Positions 52,325 through 61,030 of a DNA stretch of 64,000 nt are shown in pieces. This DNA comes from Azolla caroliniana (Eukaryota; Polypodiophyta). The position numbers and the translations under genes were made by a program. The DNA is taken from contig JBHGNT010000005.1 in the NCBI GenBank assembly GCA_043228905.1, positions 14,756,001-14,820,000 on the forward strand. The letters run 5' to 3'. The first letter of the stretch is position 1. Every line of letters starts with the position of its first letter. Below the pieces are notes generated by a model that saw only the letters and a list, made by a program, of their open reading frames with translations, had not been told where the DNA came from and made no database searches.

Positions 52325-55300
52325 ATGGAGGCAAACACATCAACAATGGTTGTTTTAAATGGCACGAACTATCAAAAATGGAAAGGAAAAATGAAAGATT
52401 TGCTTTTTGTTAAAAATATGCATTTACCTATATTTGCAAAAATTAAACCCGAAAAGAAAAATAATGAGTGGGATTTTGAAAATGAACAAGTATGTGCTTT
52501 CATTCGACAATGGGTAGGAGATAATGTCTTGAATCATATTGTGAATGAAACAAATGCAAAGACTTTGTGGAATAAATTAGAAACCTTATATGCTTCTAGA
52601 ACCGGTAACAATAAGTTGTTTTTACTTAAACAAGCAATGCATTTGACTTATAAAGAAAATAAGTCGGTTTTAGATCATTTAAATGAGTTTCAAGGATGTT
52701 TTGATCAATTGTCTAGCATGGGTATAAAGTTTGAAGAAGAAGTTCTTTCTTTATGGTTGCTAAATACTCTTCCCGAGTCATGGGAAACATTTAGGGTTAC
52801 TCTAGCTAGTGCGGCTCCTAAGGAAGGCATGACAATGGAACTTGTGAAGAGTGGAATTCTAAATGAAGAAATTCGGCGAAGGACGCAAGGAGCAACATCA
52901 AACATGGACGCCTTCGTTGCAGAAAATAGAGGAAGAAGCCAAAAGAGGAGTGATGACCGAAACAACAAAGGTAGAAGTAGAAGTAAGTCAAAGTCTAAAT
53001 ATAAAGATTTAGTTTGTCATTTTTGTGGTAAGACAGGTCACATAAAGAAATATTGTTTCAAATGGAAGAAGGAAAATAAGGTGTCGAACTACATGAAAGA
53101 TAAGAAAAATGTGAATGACAATATCGATTCTGTTAATGTTGCTTCCTCTAATGATTTACTTGTTGTATGTACAAGTTACAATGAAGTTAACATAAGTAGC
53201 CATGAAACCACTTGGGTTCTTGATAGTGGTGCCTCCCACCATGTTACGTCCAGAAGGGATTTTTTCTCATCTTACACTCCAGGTGACTATGGTGTTGTGA
53301 AGATGGGGAATGATGGATTTGCAAAGGTAGTCGGCACAGGAACCATTTGCTTGCAAACCAACACGGGATTCAAGCTGATTCTACATCAAGTACGACACGT
53401 GCCCGATATTAGATTGGATCTAATCTCCACAGGTACATTAGATGACGAGGGTTATAGTCATGCGTCTCAAAATGGTAAGTGGAAAATTTGTAAGGGTTCT
53501 ATGATTATTGCGAAAGCTAATAAATGTTGTCATAATGGTCTATATCTTTTGCAAGCTTCTATCTCTACTGACTTTGTCAATGCAGTTGAAAATCAAGATG
53601 TTTCAAAATTGTGGCATAAGAGATTGTCCCATATTAGTGAAAAGGGACTTGACTTTCTAGCAAAAAAGAACGTCCTACCAGGTTTAAAAGATGTGAAGTT
53701 AGATACATGTGATCACTGTTTGGCAGGGAAGGCTAAGAGGGTTTCCTTTAAGCATTCTTCTCTTCGACGAAAAGGTATACTCGATCTAGTGCATTCTGAT
53801 GTGTGTGGACCCTTGAAGGTAAGGTCAATGGGTGGAGCACTTTATTTCGTTACTTTCATTGATGATCATTCTAGGAAGCTTTGGGTTCGAATGTTGAAAT
53901 CAAAAGATCAAGTTTTTGATGTTTTTAAAGAGTTTCATGTTTTTGTTGAGAGAGAAACAGGGAAGAAACTGAAGTGTATTCGTAGCGATAATGGTGGCGA
54001 ATACTGTGGATCTTTCGATGCGTATTGTCGAGAGCAAGGTATCAAACATCAAAGAACCCCTCCTAAGACTCCCCAATTAAATGGTTTGGCCGAAAGAATG
54101 AATAGAACCTTAGTTGAAAGAGTTAGGTGCTTACTCTCAGATGCAAGGTTACCTAAATCATTTTGGGGTGAGGCTTTGAATACTGTTGCACATATCATTA
54201 ATTTATCTCCTACTACCGCATTGCAAGGTGATGTACCAAATAGAGTATGGTATGGTAAAGATGTCTCTTATGATTATTTACGTGTGTTTGGGTGTAAGTG
54301 TTTTGTGCATATACCCAAGGATGAAAGATCAAAGTTAGATGCTAAATCTAAACAATGCATTTTTATTGGATATGGTCAAGATGATTTTGGTTATAGGTGT
54401 TACGATCCTGTGGGAAAGAAGCTTATTAGGAGTCGTGACGTAGTGTTCATCGAAGACCAAACCATTGAGGACATTGACAAGGCGGAAAGGTCAAATACCC
54501 CTTCAGATGGTGACCTAGTAGATATTGAACCAATTCCTATGATGGATGATGATACACAAGAGAATGCCTCACAACAAGAAGAGCAACATGAGGATGTTGT
54601 TGAGCCGTTGATTATAGATGATGCTAGTAATGATGTTGTTTTGCCAGAGACAGGTCTTGAGCGGGGGGAGGAACTCCCATTACAAGAGGTGGCAAATCAA
54701 CCTTTAAGGAGATCTACTAGAGAACGACGACCATCCATGAGGTATCCTAGCTCTGAATATGTTTTACTCACTAATGACGGTGAACCGGAAAGTTTTCATG
54801 ATGTGCAAACTCTTAAAGACAAAGATAGTTGGGTAGAGGCCATGCATGAAGAAATTAATTCTTTGAAAAAGAATAACACATTTGAGCTAGTTGAACTTCC
54901 TAAGGGTAGGAAAGCTTTGAAAAATAAATGGGAGTTTAAGTTGAAAAGGGGTGATGATAACTTTATAAAATATAAAGCTCGTTTGGTAGTAAAAGGATAT
55001 GGTCAAAAGAAAGGAATTGACTTTGATGAAATTTTCTCACCAGTTGTGAAATTAAGTTCAATACGAATTGTGTTAGGTTTGGTAGCTAGTTTAAACCTTG
55101 AACTTGAACAATTAGATGTGAAAACTGCTTTTTTACATGGTGACCTAGATGAGGAAATATACATGGAACAACCAGAGGGTTTTAAAGAGAAAGGGAAAGA
55201 ACATTTGGTATGTAGGTTGAAAAAGAGTCTCTATGGCCTAAAACAAGCACCGCACCAATGGTATAAAAAGTTTGATTCTTTTATGGTGAATCAAGGTTAT

Positions 55301-56230
55301 AAAAGAACTAATGCGGACCATTGTGTGTATGTTAAACAATTTGAGGATGGTAATTTTATTATACTTCTTTTGTATGTTGATGATATGCTAATTGTTGGGC
55401 AAGACCTAAATATGATTAATAGGTTAAAAGTGGAGTTATCTAAAACTTTTGACATGAAAGATTTAGGGCCTTCTAAGCACATTTTAGGTATGCAAATAAC
55501 TCGTGATAGAGAATCAAAGAAATTGTGGCTTTCACAAGAAACGTACATAGAAAGAATCCTCGAAAGGTTCAACATACAATATTCGAAACCAGTAAGTACT
55601 CCTCTTGCCACTCACTTTAAATTGAGTAGGAAATGTTGTCCAATTACCGAGGAGGAAAGAGATGAGATGTCATCGATTCCCTATGCCTCGGCGGTTGGAT
55701 CTTTAATGTATGCTATGGTTAGCACACGACCAGATATTGCACATGCAGTTGGTACAGTGAGTAGGTATCTCTCTAACCCTGGTAAATCTCATTGGAATGC
55801 CGTAAAATGGATTTTACGGTATTTGAGAGGTACATCTAAGTTGTGCATTTGTTTTGGAGGTTCTAAACCAATTCTTGAAGGCTTTACAGATGCGGACATG
55901 GCTGGAGATCTTGATGGTAGAAAATCTACATCCGGTTTCTTATTTACTTTTGCAGGGGGAGCTATATCATGGCAATCCAAATTGCAAAAGTGTGTTGCCT
56001 TGTCCACTACGGAAGCTGAATACATTGCGGCAACTGAGGCTGGCAAAGAAATGCTTTGGATGAAAAGGTTTCTTTTAGAATTGGGTTTGAGCCAATTAAC
56101 TTATGTGGTTTTTTGTGACAGTCAAAGTGCAATGGACCTAAGCAAGAACTCAATGTATCACTCACGAACAAAACATATTGACGTGAGGTATCATTGGTTA
56201 CGATTAGCTATCGAGGAGCAAAAGTTGTAA
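52325..56230 (+). CDS. Copia 5 Gag-Pol polyprotein (late nonsense codon)
   Basis: 1301 residues from ATG 52325 (MEANTSTMVVLNGTNYQKWK). Gag core to about residue 220, zinc knuckle CHFCGKTGHIKKYC (about 230-243), protease VLDSGASHHVTS (about 298-309), integrase finger LWHKRLSHISEKG...CDHCLAGK and DDE in HSDVCGP (about 490), RSDNGGEY (about 553) and NGLAERMNR (about 588), RT YKARLVVKGYGQ, LDVKTAFLHGDLDEE (about 930) and LLYVDDMLIVG (about 1016), RNase H GFTDADMAGD, LSTTEAEYIAATEAGKE, FCDSQSAMDLSKN. All catalytic residues are present. TAA 56228-56230 truncates it 35 codons before the next in-frame stop (TGA 56338); the downstream frame (LEKVHTDDNVADMLTKVV) is the conserved RNase H end, so this is a recent point mutation. 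Confidence 0.95.
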   Translation: MEANTSTMVVLNGTNYQKWKGKMKDLLFVKNMHLPIFAKIKPEKKNNEWDFENEQVCAFIRQWVGDNVLNHIVNETNAKTLWNKLETLYASRTGNNKLFLLKQAMHLTYKENKSVLDHLNEFQGCFDQLSSMGIKFEEEVLSLWLLNTLPESWETFRVTLASAAPKEGMTMELVKSGILNEEIRRRTQGATSNMDAFVAENRGRSQKRSDDRNNKGRSRSKSKSKYKDLVCHFCGKTGHIKKYCFKWKKENKVSNYMKDKKNVNDNIDSVNVASSNDLLVVCTSYNEVNISSHETTWVLDSGASHHVTSRRDFFSSYTPGDYGVVKMGNDGFAKVVGTGTICLQTNTGFKLILHQVRHVPDIRLDLISTGTLDDEGYSHASQNGKWKICKGSMIIAKANKCCHNGLYLLQASISTDFVNAVENQDVSKLWHKRLSHISEKGLDFLAKKNVLPGLKDVKLDTCDHCLAGKAKRVSFKHSSLRRKGILDLVHSDVCGPLKVRSMGGALYFVTFIDDHSRKLWVRMLKSKDQVFDVFKEFHVFVERETGKKLKCIRSDNGGEYCGSFDAYCREQGIKHQRTPPKTPQLNGLAERMNRTLVERVRCLLSDARLPKSFWGEALNTVAHIINLSPTTALQGDVPNRVWYGKDVSYDYLRVFGCKCFVHIPKDERSKLDAKSKQCIFIGYGQDDFGYRCYDPVGKKLIRSRDVVFIEDQTIEDIDKAERSNTPSDGDLVDIEPIPMMDDDTQENASQQEEQHEDVVEPLIIDDASNDVVLPETGLERGEELPLQEVANQPLRRSTRERRPSMRYPSSEYVLLTNDGEPESFHDVQTLKDKDSWVEAMHEEINSLKKNNTFELVELPKGRKALKNKWEFKLKRGDDNFIKYKARLVVKGYGQKKGIDFDEIFSPVVKLSSIRIVLGLVASLNLELEQLDVKTAFLHGDLDEEIYMEQPEGFKEKGKEHLVCRLKKSLYGLKQAPHQWYKKFDSFMVNQGYKRTNADHCVYVKQFEDGNFIILLLYVDDMLIVGQDLNMINRLKVELSKTFDMKDLGPSKHILGMQITRDRESKKLWLSQETYIERILERFNIQYSKPVSTPLATHFKLSRKCCPITEEERDEMSSIPYASAVGSLMYAMVSTRPDIAHAVGTVSRYLSNPGKSHWNAVKWILRYLRGTSKLCICFGGSKPILEGFTDADMAGDLDGRKSTSGFLFTFAGGAISWQSKLQKCVALSTTEAEYIAATEAGKEMLWMKRFLLELGLSQLTYVVFCDSQSAMDLSKNSMYHSRTKHIDVRYHWLRLAIEEQKL

Positions 56231-56379
56231 CTAGAGAAAGTTCACACTGATGATAACGTTGCTGACATGCTAACAAAGGTGGTTCCAAGGGAGAAGCTTG
56301 AGCTATGTGCCAAGCTTGCCGGAATGGAGATGAATTGAGACACAAGCAATTCTCTCCTTGTGTGACCGGAGGGGGAGAT

Positions 56380-57193
56380 TGTTAATTATCCGGTCACTAT
56401 TTTGTTTTGTTTTTTTTTTAATAACATTTATTATTATTATTATTAGATAGTAATATGAAACAAAACAAAAGTTTTGTTTCTTTAGTAATTATTACCCTTA
56501 CTTTATTCTTTAAAAGGGTAAATGTAAGTTACGTTTTTTAGTGAGTAAAGAAAGAAAATAATAATAGTAATAATAATAATAAAGAGTAAAACAAAACAAA
56601 ACGACCGTTTTTGTTTTGAGAGAGACAAAGAGAAGGTGGAAAGGAGATATATATATATATGGGAAGAGATGAGAACAAAGTATGAGAGCGTGAAGGAGAG
56701 TGAAGCATTGTGAAGCTTGGTGAAGCTTGGTGAAGCTTGGTGAAGCTTGGTGAAGCTTGGTGCTCGACTCATCTACTCTTAATCTTCTTTCCATCTCCGC
56801 TACTCAACGTGAGATCTACACGGCTACTACTTCGACTTGTGGACATTCTTATCCGGGTTTTCTTCTCTCTTCTTTTCTACTATATGCTTGAGAGATAGTC
56901 TTATCCCTTTGGATTATTGTACCATTTTTGTCGGTAGTATTATGCTACATATCTCTACATATTTCTAGTATATCTAGAAGTAGAACTTGTACTTTGTGTT
57001 GTATCTCTTTCTTGATAGTGGATTGGTTTTGGACTTTTGTCCCGTGGTTGTTTCCCTCATTGAGGGTTTTTCCACGTTAAATCTTGTGTAATGTTTTTTG
57101 TGTCATTGTGTGTGTGTTGTTGTGTTCCTTTTACATTATAATCGAGCATAAAACGTGACGCGTGTTACACTCTTACGTGTCTATACCTCTTCA
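56380..57193 (+). repeat. Copia 5 3-prime LTR
   Basis: Preceded by the polypurine run GGAGGGGGAGA. Same length as the 5-prime copy; all three differences fall in one 8-base stretch of the 10-bp tandem repeat (near 56715). Confidence 0.95.
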
Positions 57194-57214
57194 GCTCCCA
57201 CTGTCTCACAGAGT

Positions 57215-58096
57215 TGCGTCTTCAAGCTTCTATCATCACTTTTCGGCAAGACTTTCCTCAGCCTTTGAAACCATTACAGAGTGCTGCTCTTTGCCATTAT
57301 CATCAATGTCCAACATGAGGGCGGTGATATACGATCTCCAATCTTCTTCCGTTTTAGCCTGTTTGCCCATGATCAAACGACGATGTGACTCCGGAAACAG
57401 TTTTACATCCCTCACCTCCCACCACCATAAACAGTGTTCCAAATCATCTTCTAGTACATACATCTGCATCAGGATTCAGAATACCAAACATGAGGATGCT
57501 ACATCTCAACGTACACAACGTCATTGAAAAGCTTGATTCGGGGATCAGTGATAGTAGTCCTAAGTTTTCCATAGATTTATGTCGCAAGCTTCGAGAATGG
57601 AAGGCTGCTGTCTTCGATGAGACTAGCTATTTCTGCTCTTTGCTTGAGCATAGGTAAAGTGTTCCTAGGAGGACGCCACTCAGTGTTAGACCGCACTTTT
57701 CCTTAACCTTCACGAAAGAAATAAACAAGAGAATCAATCTCTGACTGGAACGTATTGATGAGAGATCATTTTTCTTCTGCATCAAGAACAGAAGCAATGA
57801 TGTAATTCCGCTTGCGTGTGGATCCTGTTCTCTTAGCAGACTTACAAATCACTAGACCAAATGACCCCCACCTCTGATTTCGCTGAATTAATCTTATAAC
57901 CATCACCAACTTCTGATTTCGTGTGTACATGTTGCATCTCTAGAACAGATTCAGGAATAGTTATCTCATCTCCGTTGTTTTGTCTCCTTCTAGATCTACG
58001 ACCTTTCTTTGCCGATTTAGTGGGAAGGGTAGAAGCTTCTACTGCCATAATATTAGGATCAACGTTTTCAAGTGCAGAAGAAGAAGAAGAAAACAT
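57215..58096 (-). pseudogene. FAS1: Chromatin assembly factor 1 large subunit (FAS1-like), captured N-terminal fragment
   Basis: Fragment of the large subunit of CAF-1, which deposits H3-H4 on replicating DNA. Minus strand from ATG 58096: MFSSSSSALENVDPNIMAVE, KKGRRSRRRQNNGD, then in changing frames RTGSTRKRNYIIASVLDAEE, SLINTFQSEIDSLVYFFRE, AEIASLIEDSSLPFSKLAT, a decayed stretch, and VLEDDLEHCLWWWEVRDVKL followed by EEDWRSYITALM and KAEESLAEK. The order and spacing of DSLxxFRE, EESSLPLSKL and VLEDDxExCLWxWExRDxK match the N-terminal part of plant FAS1 as I know it. Several frameshifts. No intron is evident over about 880 bases, suggesting a cDNA source. The orientation equals that of the LTR and leader. 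The identification rests on memory of the family, not a search. Confidence 0.65.
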
Positions 58097-58600
58097 GGCT
58101 CAAGTAGAAGGTTTTGGCACCAAAAACAAAATGGCTTTGATTGTGGGGGGAAAGGAGGGGCAAGGATGTCTAGGGAAAGCTTTTGCAGAACACACTGTCA
58201 CGATCACAGACCCATGTGATCAAGTCTTCACTCTGCTGCTGAACCCTTAATGTATCGTTGAGAGAGAGTGACTATGGACTACCTACCAAGCTTCTAAGAA
58301 ATAGTAGGAGGGCGGAAATGCCTAATGGATAAAGGCATTTGATTTCTCTCACACGGAGAGTCCATGCACAAATCACACTCTCTAACATATAACATACAGA
58401 CACGCAGCAAACACGCGGAGAGAATGAGAGAGATATTAGACTTCCTCTTGAAGGGAGGGTTGGGTGGGGGAAACTGAAGAAGTTCATCTCATGGCACACC
58501 CACCATTTCTTCGGCTGCACCAACACATAAACACAAATGAGCAGAGAAGGAGAGAGAGTCTTGTTCTCCGGGGGAGGGTCGGCCGTTCATGCATGCCAGG

Positions 58601-58957
58601 TGTTGATGGGGTGGGGGGTGGAGCCAAGAACAGCTCCACCCCTCTCCCAATGGGGTTACGTGAGAGAGAGAGAGAGAATGACAAAACCAGAAAGGAAAAT
58701 TCTATATCTCATTCATTACATGCCCCATAGGGATTTATTTATATAGTATATATTGTAATGATTACATAATATGACTGTTAATATGTTAATATGACTGTTA
58801 CAAAAGAAGACCATTACATTCTTGTACATATGCGCATAATTGTGCATGTCTTCACACATATTTATTCTCACTCACATTCGTATACATTACACATATACCA
58901 CAACCCCTTTAACGTGTTTTACCCTTTAACTGCCCCGTACAACTCCTATGGTTAATA
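58601..58957 (-). repeat. N-family LTR, copy 2
   Basis: Plus strand TGTTGATGGGGTGG...CCTATGGTTAATA, about 357 bp. Shares the ACAACTCCTATGG end with the solo LTR at 34518, rather than the CCGTATATTC end of the 4455/7371 pair, so there are two LTR subtypes. Confidence 0.8.
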
Positions 58958-59397
58958 TAAATATGTTTTGATATGCCTACTAGTGGCTATTTTTGTAAAT
59001 AACCCTAAGGTTATATGAGTATAAATATAACTAGGGCAAAACATGATGATGAGGATGTCATTGTAGTTGTTGTAACTCATAGATCGAGAGAGAGTGAAAG
59101 GCTTTTTTTTCTCTGTAGTAACTGTCGTCAAACGAATAAGAACTCAAGGTTGTTGCCTTTAGAGTCTCTTGTTTTACTCCTCTCATACTGTAGTGATCTT
59201 GTTCGGAGTTTGTGAACTCCCGTAGTTTTTTCCCATTTTAGGGTTTTCCACGTTAACATCCTATGTCGGTTTGTCTCTGTGTGAGTGAGTGCAATATTCT
59301 GATTTTCGATCTTGTGCTTCAATCTCAGTTGTGGCCAAGACCCATTTTCAACAAATTGGTATCAGAACAAAGGTTCACAACCTTCAGACAAAAGAAA

Positions 59398-60600
59398 ATG
59401 GAAGACTCATTCGCTAGAATGTTTAAATTGACTGACGCCAACTACTCAGCGTGGAAATCGAAGATGAGAGACATGTTGGCATGCAGAGACCTCTGGCTGC
59501 CGGTGCAACTTGGAGACAAAAGGCCTGACAAAATCGATGCATCGACTCCTTCATGACGGATCAAGGGTACCACAAGACGCAAGCTGATAACTGCGTGTTT
59601 GTGAAGAAATTTGACGGAGGAGATTTCTTGATATTGCTCCTGTACGTGGACAACATGTTGATCATCAGACGAGACCAAGTCAAGATACGAATGCTAAAGA
59701 AGGCCCTAAACCGAACTTTCTCAATGAATGATTTGGGTCCGACAAGACAAATATTAGGGATGCACATAATCCGGAACCGGTCGGAGAAGCTGTTGTGGCT
59801 ATCATAGGAGAAGTACGTGACAAAGGTTCTTCAAAGGTTCAACATGTTGGAGGCGAAACCGGTCGGATTGACACTTCCGGAAAACTGCAAGTTGTCTAGA
59901 AAGTAGAGCCCGAAGACAAGGATAGAGAAGTCGGATATGACGAAGATACCATATGCCTCTACCGTCAGAAGCTTAATGTATGCAATGGTGTGCACCTGCC
60001 GGATATTGCATATGTTGGAGTAGTCAGCCGGTTCATGAGCAACCTGGGAAGAGAACACTAGAACGCGGTCAAGTGGATACTCCGGTATCTGAAAGGCACC
60101 TTGAGTATGTCCTCTGGTTTGGCTCCGGATCGATTCACGGATTCGGATATGTCAGCTGATGCGGATACCAGCCGGTCTACATCGGGATATGTCATGACTT
60201 ATGTAGGGGGAGTTGTATCATGGCAATCGAGGCTGTAGAAGTCCTTTGCACTATCGACAACGGAATCAGAGTACATGGCAGTTGTGGAAGCCGGCAAGGA
60301 GATAATTTGGATGAAGGACTTCATCGGAGAGCTAGGGATCCGTCAAGAGGAATTCTGGCTCTATCGCAACAGTCAAAGTGTCATCCACCTTGCAAAGAAT
60401 GCAACCTACCATTCCCGGACCAAGCACATACAGAGGAGATATCACTGGCTCCGGGAGAAGGTAGAAGATCAAGATTTCGTGCTGATGAAGATCCACACGA
60501 AGGAGAACAGATCAAATATGCTGACCAAGGTGATTTCAACCGACAAGCTAGACATGTGCCGGAAACGGATCGGATTAACGAGAAATCCCATGTCAGAGTG
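59398..60600 (+). pseudogene. Copia A gag start fused to RT/RNase H by deletion
   Basis: MEDSFARMFKLTDANYSAWK, DLWLPVQLGDKRPDKIDA joins straight to DSFMTDQGYHKTQADNCVFV. Compared with copia 1, about 2.5 kb (most of gag, protease, integrase, RT fingers) is missing. RT then shows LLLYVDNMLIIRRD (YVDD changed to YVDN), ILGMHIIRNRSEKLLWLS, PYASTVRSLMYAMV, and RNase H MAVVEAGKEIIWMKDFIGEL, SVIHLAKNATYHSRTKH. Stops and shifts throughout. The junction AAATCGATGCATCGACTCC has ATCGA-type microhomology. Confidence 0.88.
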
Positions 60601-60611
60601 AAGGGGGAGTT

Positions 60612-61030
60612 TGTTTGGAATTTGGTCCCTTCGGATGGGATCCAGATGAGAACCAGATCGGAGTTTCTGGATGAGAACCAGAGGAGCCGGATCGGACGAG
60701 CTGGATGAATAAGCAAGATTCGGAAGGGTTCCAGATAAGATCCGGAAACTGGAACCAGTGAATCCGGATAGATCCGGTGCGAACCGGATCCAAGGACATA
60801 TATTCTAAATATGTTAGAGTACGTAAGCCCACTGAGGCTATATTTGTAAATAGCCTAAAAGTCATATAAGTATAAATATGACTTAGGGCAATCACTTGGT
60901 AGAGTTGTAGAAGGTTGTTGTTGTATATTGTTAGAGAGAGAGTGAAAGAGAGAGAGAGAAAGAGATACAGAGCGATACTCTATTCTAACCGCCGCTTGGT
61001 GAAGATACAGAGCTCGAGGTCCCTCTCATC
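60612..61030 (+). repeat. Copia A 3-prime LTR, truncated
   Basis: TGTTTGGAATTTGG after polypurine AAGGGGGAG. Contains CCGGATC-rich U3, TATAAATATGACTTAGGGCA core (60870-60893) and GA tracts. Breaks off near 61030 where copia F leader sequence begins. Confidence 0.8.

Larger units (their letters stand above)
51467..57193 (+). mobile_element. Copia 5: young, nearly intact Ty1/copia element
   Basis: LTRs 51467-52280 and 56380-57193, both 814 bp, differing at three positions. Flanks GCTCC at 51462-51466 and 57194-57198. One long ORF, primer-binding site and polypurine tract present. The youngest insertion in the window with gypsy 4. Confidence 0.96.
57199..58957 (-). mobile_element. N-family element, copy 2, carrying a FAS1 fragment
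   Basis: Minus strand: LTR 58957-58601, a TGGCATGC primer-binding remnant, a leader similar to copy 1 (58600-58330), then FAS1-derived sequence to about 57215. No gag or pol. The LTR end lies within a copia A LTR (the sequence after 58957 is its TAAATATG...CTAGGGCAAAAC part). The downstream LTR is not found; copia 5 is inserted just beyond. Confidence 0.6.
58958..61030 (+). mobile_element. Copia A-type element with a large internal deletion
   Basis: Partial 5-prime LTR (58958-59353), primer-binding site TGGTATCAGAAC (59357-59368), coding remnant 59398-60600, 3-prime LTR 60612 to about 61030. Its left LTR is cut by N copy 2. The right LTR lacks its end. Confidence 0.85.

Noticed and set aside
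57385-57657. 90-residue plus-strand frame
   Set aside because: It is antisense to the FAS1-like fragment, whose motifs on the minus strand are much stronger.
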